A stretch of 64,000 nt of DNA from an uncultured Phascolarctobacterium sp. GTDB lineage: Bacteria; Bacillota; Negativicutes; Acidaminococcales; Acidaminococcaceae. How positions within the stretch are numbered: the stretch's first letter is position 1; every line of letters begins with the position of its first letter. Of the stretch, positions 54,366 to 63,264 are shown piece after piece. The translations under genes and the position numbers were made by a program. The DNA lies in contig CASDXO010000007.1 in NCBI GenBank assembly GCA_949285135.1, positions 143,392-207,391 on the forward strand, given 5' to 3'. The notes beneath the pieces are model-generated. The model was not told the origin of the DNA. It saw nothing but the letters and a program-made list of their open reading frames with translations, and made no database searches.

Positions 54366-55304
54366 ATGAAAAAATGTCTGCTGCAGCAGTGCCTCTCCAT
54401 GCTGCCTGTACTGCTGGGCGTTACTCTGCTTACCTTTATGCTGCTGCATTTTTCCGGTGAAGATGCAGCTGATATGCTTTACCGCCAGCACAGCGCCGTA
54501 TCAGACGCTGTCCTGACGCAGACACGTGCACGACTCGGACTTGACCGCCCGCTGCCAGTACAATACTTTTCCTGGCTTGGTGTCCTGCTTACGGGCGACG
54601 CCGGCACTTCCTATATTTCCGGGCAGCCAGTAAGCGCTATATTTTTTGACAGGCTTCCCAACACTCTGCTGCTGGCATCAGCCTCACTTGCATCTGCATT
54701 GTGCCTTGCTCTGCCGGCAGGTATTTACTGCGCTCTTCACCATAACAGAAAAGCAGACTATCTGCTGCAAGTGCTTTCCTTTGCCGGCAGTTCCGTCCCC
54801 TGCTTTTTGCTGGCGCTGCTTTTAATTTACTTTTTTTCTGTACGTTTCCAGACTGCGTCCATTCTTAATCATTCCGGCGGTTTCCCTGCTTTTATCCTTC
54901 CGGTTATTACTTTGACAATACCGGTAGCAGCCAAATATACTCGTTACATTCGCGGTGAAGTACTGCGGGCCATGCAGCAGCCGTATATTTACGGCGCTCT
55001 GCTGCGCGGTATCTCCAAAACTGTTATTTTAAGGCATTACATCCTGCATACTGTCAGTCTGAATATGATAACTGTCATTGCCATGTCCTTTGGCTCTCTG
55101 CTGGGAGGTACGGCTATCATTGAAAACATTTTTATGATTAATGGCATCGGCAGTCTTACCGTGCAGGCTATTTTGATGAAAGATTATCCTCTGCTGCAGG
55201 CCTGTATTATCTGGAGTACACTTATCTTCACCATTATCAATACGGCAGCCGAGCTGCTTTGCAGTCTGCTTGATCCCAGAAACAGCTTTTCTGTACAGGA
55301 GTGA
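54366..55304 (+). CDS. Nik/Opp-type ABC importer permease 1 (NikB-like)
   Basis: 312 residues from the ATG at 54366 (AGGAGG upstream; an in-frame ATG 27 bases earlier falls in the terminator hairpin region). A peptide/nickel-type permease: N-terminal TM, then LGLDRPLPVQYFSWLGVLLTGDAGTSY, the family's hallmark loop region, followed by the BPD fold with the ATPase-contact loop around ALLRGISKTVILRHYILH (about 225). Five further transmembrane helices. First gene of a five-gene importer operon plus methyltransferase. Confidence 0.9.
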   Translation: MKKCLLQQCLSMLPVLLGVTLLTFMLLHFSGEDAADMLYRQHSAVSDAVLTQTRARLGLDRPLPVQYFSWLGVLLTGDAGTSYISGQPVSAIFFDRLPNTLLLASASLASALCLALPAGIYCALHHNRKADYLLQVLSFAGSSVPCFLLALLLIYFFSVRFQTASILNHSGGFPAFILPVITLTIPVAAKYTRYIRGEVLRAMQQPYIYGALLRGISKTVILRHYILHTVSLNMITVIAMSFGSLLGGTAIIENIFMINGIGSLTVQAILMKDYPLLQACIIWSTLIFTIINTAAELLCSLLDPRNSFSVQE

Positions 55305-55307
55305 CCT

Positions 55308-56147
55308 ATGGCTTCAAAAAAATCTTCCTACCTGTTTGCCGCTCTCCCGCTACTGATATTACTGCTGATAAGCCTTACCGGCAGCTTCTTTACTCTTCAT
55401 GACCCTTATCAGCAGCAGCTGCAGAATGCACTGCTGCCTCCCGGCTGTGAATATCCCTGCGGTACAGATCGTTATGGACGCTGCATTTTTTCCAGGTTAC
55501 TTGCAGGTGCTCCTGTTTCTATTCTGACAGCACTGCTCTTAACAGCAGCTGCTGCACTGTCCGGTACTGCAGCAGGTTTATATGCCGGTTATTACCAGGG
55601 CAGCTTTTTTGACAAAATACTGCAGCAGCTTACTAATGTCATTCTGGCTTTTCCCGGACTGCTACTGGCGCTTGCTATTGCCGGTATTGCAGGCAGTGGG
55701 ATGCTTAATGCCGCTGCTGCACTGCTATGCTCTGCCTGGGCCCCTTATGCCCGTCTTGTACGACGTCAGACCATCTCCGTAAGGCAGGCGCCTTACCTGG
55801 AAGCAGCAAAACTCAGCGGCTGCAGTGATACGGAAATCCTCCTGTGCTATCTGCTGCCCATAGCTGTCAAGCCGGCACTTATCATGGCAGCTGCCAACAT
55901 GGGTACCATGCTGCTTACACTGTCCGGGCTCTCCTTTCTCGGGCTTGGTGCCCAGCCACCCAGCGCTGAATGGGGATTAATGATCAGCAGTAATCGCAGC
56001 CTGCTGCAGACAGCACCCTGGACAGTATTTGCTCCTGGGATGGCCTTATTCATAGCAGTATGCTGCTGCAACTTTTCTGGCAATGCCATTCACGACCTGC
56101 TGGAACCGGAGCAAAATAATTTGATGAAGGAATCAAAATATGTATAA
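55308..56147 (+). CDS. Nik/Opp-type ABC importer permease 2 (NikC-like)
   Basis: 279 residues. Partner permease: N-terminal TM, HDPYQQQLQNALLPPGCEYPCGTDRYGRCIFSRLLAGAP (the conserved GTD-x-G-R-D/C loop at about 50), then helices with the contact loop EAAKLSGCSDTEILLCYLLP (about 165). It starts 3 bp after permease 1 and overlaps the binding-protein gene by 8 bases. Confidence 0.9.
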   Translation: MASKKSSYLFAALPLLILLLISLTGSFFTLHDPYQQQLQNALLPPGCEYPCGTDRYGRCIFSRLLAGAPVSILTALLLTAAAALSGTAAGLYAGYYQGSFFDKILQQLTNVILAFPGLLLALAIAGIAGSGMLNAAAALLCSAWAPYARLVRRQTISVRQAPYLEAAKLSGCSDTEILLCYLLPIAVKPALIMAAANMGTMLLTLSGLSFLGLGAQPPSAEWGLMISSNRSLLQTAPWTVFAPGMALFIAVCCCNFSGNAIHDLLEPEQNNLMKESKYV

Positions 56148-57663
56148 ACTGCTTTTTTTCATACTCACCACTGCGCTGTTTATCGGTGGCTGCAGTAACA
56201 AGACTGCCGATCAAAAAGATATTTTTCGTTATGGAACCACTGCCTACGGTACTTCCATGGACAATGCCGGCATCGACCCTCATATAAATTATCAGGGCTG
56301 GTCTGCCATCCGTTACGGTGTGGGCGAAACTTTATTCCGACTGGATACCCAGATGCAGCCACAGCCATGGCTTGCAACAAAATATGAATATCTTGATGCC
56401 AAAACCTGTAAAATAACGCTGCGCGATAATATCAATTTCAGCAGCGGCCGTAAACTTACGGCAGAAGCTGCCAAAGAATGTCTGGAACATCTTATTTCTG
56501 TTCATGACCGTGCCGCAGAAGACCTGAAAATCAGCCGGATTACTGCATCCGGGCAGGAACTGATCATCCGTACTGCAGAACCGCTGCCGGCCTTGCTCAA
56601 CTATCTTTGCGACCCTTACGCCTGCATCATAGATATGCAGAGCAAAACATCGGACGGCAGCCCTGTTGCCGGTACCGGTCCTTTTGTCGCGCAACGGGTT
56701 ACCCCCCAGGAAATACTGCTGCAGCGCAACTCCAATTACTGGGATGGCCCTGTTAAGACAGCTTCCATACTTATAAAAAGCATACCCGACGGTGATACCC
56801 TCACCATGGCACTGCAAAGTGGTGAAATAGATGCTGCACAGGGTCTTTCTTACGCCAGTCTGAAACTGTTTCGTGATAACCCTTCCTTTACAATCAGCAG
56901 CACTGATACTTCACGAGTTTTTCAGGCTGCCTTAAATTATGATTCACCTGCATTGCAGGATGCCCGTGTCCGCGCTGCTGTTGCACTTGCAGTTGACAGG
57001 GAAGCATTTTGCAAAGTACTGCTTGACGGCAACGGTACACCTGCATCCGGTCCGTTTCCGGCCAGTCTGCCTTACGGCACTGCCTGGCAGCCATCATTCT
57101 ATGACATAGCTGCTGCCCGCCGCCTTCTATCCGAAGCTGGCTGGCGTGACAGCGACAACGATGGCTACGTTGATAAGGACGGCAGGCCGCTTACCCTGCG
57201 CTGGCTGACATATCCTGCCCGTCAGGAACTGCCGCTGCTGGCAGAGGCAGCCCAGCAATATCTGAAAAACATAGGTATTAAAACCGAGGTCAATATAACT
57301 GATAACTATGCTGCCTTCCTAAAAAACGGTCAGTGGGATATTTATGCCAAGGCTTTTGTCAGTGCACCTACAGGTGAGCCGGAATATTATTTTACTACTC
57401 ATGTTCCTGCCAACTCTGCCTATAACTCCGGGCATTACCGCAACCCGCAGGCAGAAGCATTGCTGCAGACTTTGCGCAGCGAAATACAGCCTGCCAAACG
57501 TACACAGCTGGCTCATCAGCTTTCACAGCTTTTAACAGAAGATAATGCCTATATTTATTATGCTCATCTGAAAATGTCTCTAATAATGAAAAATAATGTT
57601 CATGGGCTTACCGCCCACCCCTCAGATTATTATGAAATTACAGCTTCTCTTGCAAAGGAATAA
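56140..57663 (+). CDS. Nik/Opp-type ABC importer substrate-binding lipoprotein (NikA-like)
   Basis: 507 residues with a lipoprotein signal (lipobox FIGGC, Cys about 18). The mature protein has the SBP_bac_5 fold, with RYGTTAYGTSMDNAGIDPHINYQGW and the signature GETLFRLD...LATKYEYLD region, closest in style to NikA/CntA nickel or metallophore binders rather than oligopeptide OppA. That preference is my judgement from the length and motifs; substrate could also be a peptide or opine-type chelate. AAGGA precedes the ATG. Confidence 0.87.
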   Translation: MYKLLFFILTTALFIGGCSNKTADQKDIFRYGTTAYGTSMDNAGIDPHINYQGWSAIRYGVGETLFRLDTQMQPQPWLATKYEYLDAKTCKITLRDNINFSSGRKLTAEAAKECLEHLISVHDRAAEDLKISRITASGQELIIRTAEPLPALLNYLCDPYACIIDMQSKTSDGSPVAGTGPFVAQRVTPQEILLQRNSNYWDGPVKTASILIKSIPDGDTLTMALQSGEIDAAQGLSYASLKLFRDNPSFTISSTDTSRVFQAALNYDSPALQDARVRAAVALAVDREAFCKVLLDGNGTPASGPFPASLPYGTAWQPSFYDIAAARRLLSEAGWRDSDNDGYVDKDGRPLTLRWLTYPARQELPLLAEAAQQYLKNIGIKTEVNITDNYAAFLKNGQWDIYAKAFVSAPTGEPEYYFTTHVPANSAYNSGHYRNPQAEALLQTLRSEIQPAKRTQLAHQLSQLLTEDNAYIYYAHLKMSLIMKNNVHGLTAHPSDYYEITASLAKE

Positions 57664-57665
57664 TT

Positions 57666-58439
57666 ATGTTGTCTTTACAATTAACAGTTAAAAATCTGTC
57701 CGTAAACTATAACGACCAGCAAATACTGCATGATATTAACTTTTCCGTAACTGCCGGACAAAGCATAGGTATCCTTGGCGGCAGCGGCAACGGCAAAACA
57801 ACCCTGCTCAAAACTCTGGCCTGTTCTTTACCTGCCGGAGCTACGGTATCAGGCAGCATCAGCTGGAATGGCAGCGAAATTATCCATAAAAAGCTGCATG
57901 AAAAATTACGTGGCAGCCAGATAACCATGCTTCCGCAACAGCCTGGCGATACGCTGTTTCCTTTGCATACCATCAAAAAGCATTTCTATCTGCTGCTGCA
58001 AGCATACAGTCGCAGCGATAAAGAAGCAGCTGACCAGAAAGCAGCTTCTTTGCTTGCCAGACTGCAGCTTGATAATCCTCGGCAGATTCTTAACAGCTAT
58101 CCGTACCAGCTTTCCGGCGGGATAAAACAGCGCATCTGTCTTGCGCTCTGCCTCCTGCCGCAGCCGCAACTGCTGCTGGCAGATGAGCCAACCGCCGGAC
58201 TGGATGTTGTTGCTCAGGCTGAACTGTTAAAATTATTGCTGTCCCTGCGACAAACACGTAATATGTCCATGATAATTACGTCCCACAATCCAGGCTTTTT
58301 GTTGCAGGCAGTCGATAATATTATTATCCTGCATCGGGGAAGCATCATAGAAATTAATACACCTAAGCAGCTGTATCGTCAACCGCAGACCGAATACACA
58401 CGGCAACTGCTCAATGCCGCTGATTGTTACAGATTATAA
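57666..58439 (+). CDS. Nik/Opp-type ABC importer ATPase 1 (NikD-like)
   Basis: 257 residues. Walker A GGSGNGKTT (about 36-44), signature LSGGIKQR (about 145), Walker B LLLADEPTAGLD and switch ITSHN are intact. It lacks the C-terminal oligopeptide-type extension with Cys found in Opp/Dpp ATPases, fitting the nickel-type subset. Starts 2 bases after the binding-protein stop. Confidence 0.92.
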   Translation: MLSLQLTVKNLSVNYNDQQILHDINFSVTAGQSIGILGGSGNGKTTLLKTLACSLPAGATVSGSISWNGSEIIHKKLHEKLRGSQITMLPQQPGDTLFPLHTIKKHFYLLLQAYSRSDKEAADQKAASLLARLQLDNPRQILNSYPYQLSGGIKQRICLALCLLPQPQLLLADEPTAGLDVVAQAELLKLLLSLRQTRNMSMIITSHNPGFLLQAVDNIIILHRGSIIEINTPKQLYRQPQTEYTRQLLNAADCYRL

Positions 58440-58451
58440 AGGAGGTTTTTC

Positions 58452-59216
58452 ATGTTTCTGCGTGTCAGCAATCTTTGCAAATATTATCAAAAAGATGGAC
58501 ACAGTTTCGCGGCTGCAGACAGGATAAACTTTTCTCTTGCTGCGGGTGAAATCGTTGGGCTTTTAGGCATCAGCGGCAGCGGTAAAAGTACGCTGGCCCG
58601 GCTGCTTACAGGGCTTACTCCCGCAGACAGCGGCACAGTCCTCCTTGATGAAAGACCAGTTAATTTTTTCAGCCAGTCTGACAGACGCAATTATTACAGA
58701 CAGATTCAATACATCTTTCAGGAGCCAGCTTCGGCTTTTCATCCTTCACATACTATTGGCAGTGCTATTATGGAGCCATTGCTGCACAATGGTTACAACA
58801 AAGCTCAGGCAAAGACAGAACTTACTCATTTACTGCAGCAAACAGGATTAGATACGGCTTATGCCGACAGGTTCATTTACCAGCTCAGCGGCGGCGAAGC
58901 TCAGCGTGCAGCTATTGCCCGGGCAATAAGCATTCGCCCGCGTCTGCTTATCTGCGACGAAATAACCAGTGCCCTTGATACTCTTACACAGCGTCAAATT
59001 CTTAACCTGCTGCTGCACTTACAGCAGCAATATCAAACGACCATATTATTTATTACCCACGATATCGCTCTTGCTGCAGGCTTCTGTCACCGCCTGCTGG
59101 TAATGTCACAGGGCAGTATCGTAGAAGAAGGCCTATGCTCAGATATTCTGCAAAATCCGCACCATCATTCAACCCGTCAGCTGCTGCAGGCAGCACATGA
59201 ACTCACATTTATCTGA
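58452..59216 (+). CDS. Nik/Opp-type ABC importer ATPase 2 (NikE-like)
   Basis: 254 residues. Walker A GISGSGKST (about 37-45), Q-loop IFQEPASAFHP, signature LSGGEAQR, Walker B LLICDEITSALD and switch ITHDI intact. AGGAGG precedes the ATG. Pairs with ATPase 1 to energise the importer. Confidence 0.92.
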   Translation: MFLRVSNLCKYYQKDGHSFAAADRINFSLAAGEIVGLLGISGSGKSTLARLLTGLTPADSGTVLLDERPVNFFSQSDRRNYYRQIQYIFQEPASAFHPSHTIGSAIMEPLLHNGYNKAQAKTELTHLLQQTGLDTAYADRFIYQLSGGEAQRAAIARAISIRPRLLICDEITSALDTLTQRQILNLLLHLQQQYQTTILFITHDIALAAGFCHRLLVMSQGSIVEEGLCSDILQNPHHHSTRQLLQAAHELTFI

Positions 59217-59232
59217 AACGGAGTGCTATCCT

Positions 59233-59982
59233 ATGACCTATATTTCTCCTGCAACTGTCACCCCTGACAGAAATTCCAAAGAATATATCGTAAACTACTG
59301 GCATAAACGTGCAGCTGATTTTTCTCAGCTGCGACAGCATGAACTGCACAGCCAAAAAGCCCTGCTTTGGCAGCAGGAAATCAACCGTCGCCTTCCAGTC
59401 AGCAATAAACCTTTGCGCATCCTCGATACAGGCTGCGGCGCAGGCTTTTTCAGCATTCTGCTCAGCCGCCTGCAGCATCATGTGACCGGCATCGACCTTA
59501 CACCGGAAATGATTACTGCAGCCCGCCAGCTGGCTGCCAGCGAGCACGTAAAAGCAGACTTTTATATCATGGATGCCGAACAAACAACATTTCCTGACAG
59601 TACCTTTGATGTAGTCATCACCCGTAATCTGATGTGGAATCTGCCCCATCCGGAAAAGGCCTATACTGAATGGCTGCGTGTTTTAAAGCAAGGCGGACTG
59701 CTGCTGAATTATGATGCAGAATATGCCAAAAATCATCATAGTACAGCAGCTGCAAGCGCACATGCTTCGCTTGACCCTTCTCTTCTGGCAGAATGTCATA
59801 ATATCTACCATATGTTGCCTATAAGCTGCTATACTCGCCCACAATGGGATAAAAAATTACTGTCTGAACTGGGCTGCAAAAATATATCCATAGATTTTAC
59901 CGTTAACGACACAATCTATAATGAATATGATGCATTTTCCATTTCCGTTCCCATGTTCTGTGTCTGCGCTTTTAAAGGCTGA
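59233..59982 (+). CDS. Class I SAM-dependent methyltransferase in the Nik-type operon
   Basis: 249 residues from the ATG at 59233, which has CGGAG upstream and follows the ATPase stop by 16 bases; an in-frame ATG at 59197 is less likely. Rossmann SAM-binding motifs: I, ILDTGCGAGFFSILLSRL (about 62-79); II, VTGIDLTPEMI; post-I DAEQTTFPDSTFDVVITRNLMWNL; and a late LKQGGLLLNYDAE. The substrate is unknown. Methyltransferases sit at the end of several uncharacterised nickel-type importer operons; modifying the imported metal chelate or peptide is a possible role, but this is inference. Confidence 0.85.
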   Translation: MTYISPATVTPDRNSKEYIVNYWHKRAADFSQLRQHELHSQKALLWQQEINRRLPVSNKPLRILDTGCGAGFFSILLSRLQHHVTGIDLTPEMITAARQLAASEHVKADFYIMDAEQTTFPDSTFDVVITRNLMWNLPHPEKAYTEWLRVLKQGGLLLNYDAEYAKNHHSTAAASAHASLDPSLLAECHNIYHMLPISCYTRPQWDKKLLSELGCKNISIDFTVNDTIYNEYDAFSISVPMFCVCAFKG

Positions 59983-59991
59983 TATAATTTC

Positions 59992-60020
59992 TTGACCGCC
60001 TCTGCCAGGCCACGTATAAT
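59992..60020 (+). promoter_or_regulatory. Promoter of the DUF3842 gene
   Basis: -35 TTGACC (59992-59997), 17-bp spacer, -10 TATAAT (60015-60020), 24 bases before the start. Near consensus, so this gene need not depend on the upstream operon. Confidence 0.8.
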
Positions 60021-60044
60021 AAAACTATCAGCGAGGTGAAAGTC

Positions 60045-60458
60045 ATGTTTATATTAGTTTTAGATGGACAGGGAGGCGGCATAGGTCGTACTTTAGTAGA
60101 AACACTTGTGAAAACCTATCCGCAGCACGAAATAGCTGCTGTAGGAACTAATTCCGCAGCAACCGCTAATATGCTCAAAGGCAGTCCCGCTTTTGCTGCA
60201 ACTGGCGAAAATGCAGCTATATTCAACAGTTCCCGTGCAGACATTATTATCGGTCCTACCGGTATCGTCATGGCTAACGCCATGCACGGCGAAATAAGTC
60301 CGCAGATAGCAGCAGCCGTTACCTCCAGCCGCGCAGAAATAATTCTTATTCCCATGAATCACTGCCGGGCTCACATAGCAGGAGTGGAAGACAAAAAAGT
60401 TTCCGAATATTTAAAAGAAGCGCTGCAGATACTTGACGACCTGCTGCAGCCAAAATAA
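60045..60458 (+). CDS. DUF3842 family protein
   Basis: 137 residues from the ATG at 60045 (GAGGTGA upstream). A Rossmann-like small protein typical of Firmicutes: LVLDGQGGGIGRTLVETLV (N-terminal loop), VGTNSAATANMLKGS, and GPTGIVMANAMHGEISPQIAAAV (about 71-93). Function unknown; the first motif resembles a nucleotide-binding loop. It has its own promoter and terminator, just downstream of the Nik-type operon. Confidence 0.9.
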   Translation: MFILVLDGQGGGIGRTLVETLVKTYPQHEIAAVGTNSAATANMLKGSPAFAATGENAAIFNSSRADIIIGPTGIVMANAMHGEISPQIAAAVTSSRAEIILIPMNHCRAHIAGVEDKKVSEYLKEALQILDDLLQPK

Positions 60459-60459
60459 A

Positions 60460-60506
60460 AAATCCGTATTTTACCGCAGGAATACTCCTCAGTAAAATAC
60501 GGATTT
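60460..60506. terminator. Bidirectional terminator
   Basis: 15-bp stem AAATCCGTATTTTAC / GTAAAATACGGATTT with a 17-nt loop, between convergent DUF3842 and dapL genes. T/A runs on both sides. Confidence 0.85.
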
Positions 60507-60524
60507 ATTTTATTTATTTATCTT

Positions 60525-61721
60525 TTACAGACCGTTGACTATTCTTTCCATAGCTTCAATAGTATTTTCACGGCTGCCAAAAGCAGTCAGGCGGAAATAG
60601 CCTTCACCCATCTTGCCAAAGCCTGCACCGGGAGTACCGACAACGGCAAGTTTTTCCAGCAGAAAATCAAAGAATTCCCAGGAAGTCATACCATTGGGGC
60701 ATTGCAGCCAGATATACGGTGAATGTACGCCGCCATAGAATTTAATGCCTTTCTTAGTAAAACCTTCCATCATAATACGGGCATTTTCCTGATAATAAGC
60801 AATATTTTCACGGCACTGCTTCTGGCCTTCTTCACTGAACACAGCTTCTGCACCACGCTGGATGATATAAGGCACACCGTTAAACTTGGTAGTCTGACGA
60901 CGCAGCCACATCTTGTTCAGCTCCATGTCCTTGCCGTCAGCAGTCTTACGTACCAGAGCATGAGGTACTACTGTATAGCCGCAGCGTGTACCGGTAAAGC
61001 CGGCAGTTTTGGACAGTGAGCATAATTCGATAGCGCACTTTTTAGCGTCTTCAATAACAAAGATACTGCGAGGGATAGCAGGATCAGTTACAAATGCTTC
61101 ATATGCAGCATCATAGAGAATTACGGCATCATTTTTCAGTGCGTAAGCAACCCATTCTTCTAACTGTTCTTTAGTATAAGCAGCACCAGTCGGGTTATTC
61201 GGAGAGCAAAGATAAATGACATCCGCTTTAACACTATCATCCGGCATCGGCAGGAAATTATTTTCCGGTTTGCCTTCCATATAGATGATATTGCGGCCGC
61301 ACATTACATTAGTATCCAGATATACGGGATAAACCGGATCAGGAATTAAAATAGTATTGGCATTGCTGAAAATATCAGTAATATTGCCACAATCACTTTT
61401 TGCGCCGTCACTAATGAAGATTTCATCGCTGGCTAATGTTACACCGAAAGAAGCATAATATTTTACCAGCGCATCATGCAGAAAACCATAACCCTGTTCA
61501 GGACCATAGCCGCGGAAGGTTTCCTTTACGCCCATTTCCTGCACTGCCTTTTCCATTGCTTCTACTACGCAGGGTGCCAGCGGCAGTGTCACGTCACCAA
61601 TGCCCAAACGAATGATTTTCTTATCCGGATGTACCTGAGCATAAGCATTTACCTTATGCGCAATATCCGCAAACAAATAACTTTCTTTCAGATTACAATA
61701 ATTCTCGTTTACAAAAGCCAT
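60525..61721 (-). CDS. dapL: LL-diaminopimelate aminotransferase
   Basis: 398 residues. Converts tetrahydrodipicolinate directly to LL-diaminopimelate with glutamate, bypassing acyl-DAP intermediates; used for lysine and peptidoglycan. The PLP lysine is in SLSKTAGFTGTRCGYTV (about 236-252) and the phosphate-binding Arg region in the same segment; LGIGDVTLPL and YGPEQGYGFLHDA near the N-terminus are typical of DapL. It follows dapF by 33 bp, so the two consecutive DAP steps are co-expressed. Confidence 0.95.
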   Translation of the reverse strand: MAFVNENYCNLKESYLFADIAHKVNAYAQVHPDKKIIRLGIGDVTLPLAPCVVEAMEKAVQEMGVKETFRGYGPEQGYGFLHDALVKYYASFGVTLASDEIFISDGAKSDCGNITDIFSNANTILIPDPVYPVYLDTNVMCGRNIIYMEGKPENNFLPMPDDSVKADVIYLCSPNNPTGAAYTKEQLEEWVAYALKNDAVILYDAAYEAFVTDPAIPRSIFVIEDAKKCAIELCSLSKTAGFTGTRCGYTVVPHALVRKTADGKDMELNKMWLRRQTTKFNGVPYIIQRGAEAVFSEEGQKQCRENIAYYQENARIMMEGFTKKGIKFYGGVHSPYIWLQCPNGMTSWEFFDFLLEKLAVVGTPGAGFGKMGEGYFRLTAFGSRENTIEAMERIVNGL

Positions 61722-61754
61722 GTATTAACCCCCATAAAATAAAATATAAAAAAT

Positions 61755-62639
61755 TTATTTATTGATTACCTCATCAGGTACGTCAATAACACCTTCAAAA
61801 GCTGTAACAGCAGGTCCCTGCAAAATTACGTGATCATCTTTGCCATAAGTCACCTTCAATACGCCGCCTTTGGCAATAACAGTGATTTCTTCACCTTTTT
61901 TCCCGGCATTGCCCAACAGTACACAGGCAACACCTACAGCACTGGCCCCTGTACCGCAAGCCCAGGTTTCACCACTTCCACGTTCCCAGACACGGAATTT
62001 AACTGTTTTTTTATCAATTACCTGTACAAACTCAGTATTAACTCCTTCAGGGAACAGTTTATGATGCTCGAACTGTGGTCCCAGTTTTTCCAAATCAAGA
62101 CTGTCCACGTCCTCAACAAAGGTTACAAAATGCGGATTGCCCATAGAGATGGCAGTCCCGTTATACACAACTTTTTCTTCACCATAATTGTCGCTCAGTA
62201 CCAATCCCTGATCAACAAACATAAAATGGTCACTAATCATTGGTATATCAGTGCATTTGAAGACAGGCTTACCCATATCGACTTTAGCCTCTACTACCTT
62301 ACCGTCTTGGACCACCATGTCAATAGTTTTAATTCCGGCTAAAGTTTCCAGAGTTATCGTCGTCTTATCAGTCAGACCTTTATCATAAACAAATTTTGCT
62401 ACGCAGCGAACGCCATTACCGCACATTTTACCTTCTGAAGCATCAGCATTGAACATGCGCATTTTAAAATCAGCAACATCAGAATGACAGATCATAATCA
62501 ATCCATCGCTGCCGATACCGAAACGTCTGTGACTCACATATTCGGAAATTGCACCAGGATTAGGTAATTCTCCTTTAGTACAATCTACATAAACATAGTC
62601 ATTACCGGCACCATGCATTTTAGTAAATTCAATTTTCAT
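61755..62639 (-). CDS. dapF: Diaminopimelate epimerase
   Basis: 294 residues from the ATG at 62639, chosen because AAAGGAGG lies 7 bases upstream; an upstream 37-codon extension lacks a ribosome site. Interconverts LL- and meso-diaminopimelate. Both catalytic cysteines are present, in ASEGKMCGNGVRC (about 75) and GETWACGTGASA (about 225), plus the N-terminal KMHGAGNDYVYVD. Confidence 0.95.
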   Translation of the reverse strand: MKIEFTKMHGAGNDYVYVDCTKGELPNPGAISEYVSHRRFGIGSDGLIMICHSDVADFKMRMFNADASEGKMCGNGVRCVAKFVYDKGLTDKTTITLETLAGIKTIDMVVQDGKVVEAKVDMGKPVFKCTDIPMISDHFMFVDQGLVLSDNYGEEKVVYNGTAISMGNPHFVTFVEDVDSLDLEKLGPQFEHHKLFPEGVNTEFVQVIDKKTVKFRVWERGSGETWACGTGASAVGVACVLLGNAGKKGEEITVIAKGGVLKVTYGKDDHVILQGPAVTAFEGVIDVPDEVINK

Positions 62640-62734
62640 AGCACAGCCTCCTTTACAGCATAAGTTTATTATAACAAAAATATGTCTCTTTGACATCCAA
62701 AAAATCATTTCTTCCCTCAATAGATGTCTAAAAA

Positions 62735-62770
62735 AAGCTGTATTCTGCATCTGACAGCAAAATACAGCTT
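62735..62770 (-). terminator. Terminator of the PNPOx-like gene
   Basis: 10-bp perfect outer stem AAGCTGTATT / AATACAGCTT with a small inner TGC/GCA pairing, then TTTTTT on the minus strand (plus-strand A at 62729-62734). Confidence 0.82.
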
Positions 62771-62778
62771 AATCAAGA

Positions 62779-63174
62779 TTACTTTAATTCTTCACAGTTG
62801 CCCGCTGCATAAGAAACTGCATGCATATCTTTGATACGGAATACAGCAAAGACCTCATTATCCGCAGATTTAAAAATATTAACCAAAACAGGGCATTCCT
62901 GAAGCATTTTTTCTTTTATGGATAATTCACTTACTTCTTCGGCAATACCACTGATTCTCAGCCAGTCTAAAGTACCAGCCTTAGTTGCAGCCAGCTGTAC
63001 ATTTTTTTCGGTAATAAGCTGTTTATATACATCTTTAAAATTAGCTGTTGCAATATAAAGCTCGCCATTATATTCCATAACAGCACCAAACGGACGTACA
63101 GCAGGCATTCCATCTTTAACAGTAGCTACATAAAAAACCCCGTACTCTTTTAAAAGTTCAAAAACCTTACTCAT
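62779..63174 (-). CDS. Pyridoxamine 5'-phosphate oxidase-like flavoprotein
   Basis: 131 residues from the ATG at 63174 (GAGGTG upstream). Split-barrel FMN-binding fold of the PNPOx-like superfamily: VFYVATVKDGMPAVRPFGAV (about 15-34), ELYIATANFKDVYKQL and LDWLRISGIAEE. Such small proteins are often FMN-dependent reductases of unknown substrate, or 5-nitroimidazole reductase-like. No closer assignment is possible. Single-gene unit. Confidence 0.8.
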   Translation of the reverse strand: MSKVFELLKEYGVFYVATVKDGMPAVRPFGAVMEYNGELYIATANFKDVYKQLITEKNVQLAATKAGTLDWLRISGIAEEVSELSIKEKMLQECPVLVNIFKSADNEVFAVFRIKDMHAVSYAAGNCEELK

Positions 63175-63264
63175 ATTACGCACCTCACATTCAGTTTGAG
63201 CAGTAAAAATTTCTTTGTATTTTTACAAGCTCATACTAAAATTTTATACCTTTTCTCAGTAAAA

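Noticed and set aside
59197..59232. Upstream ATG of the methyltransferase, overlapping the ATPase gene
   Set aside because: No ribosome binding site there, while the ATG at 59233 has CGGAG at proper spacing.
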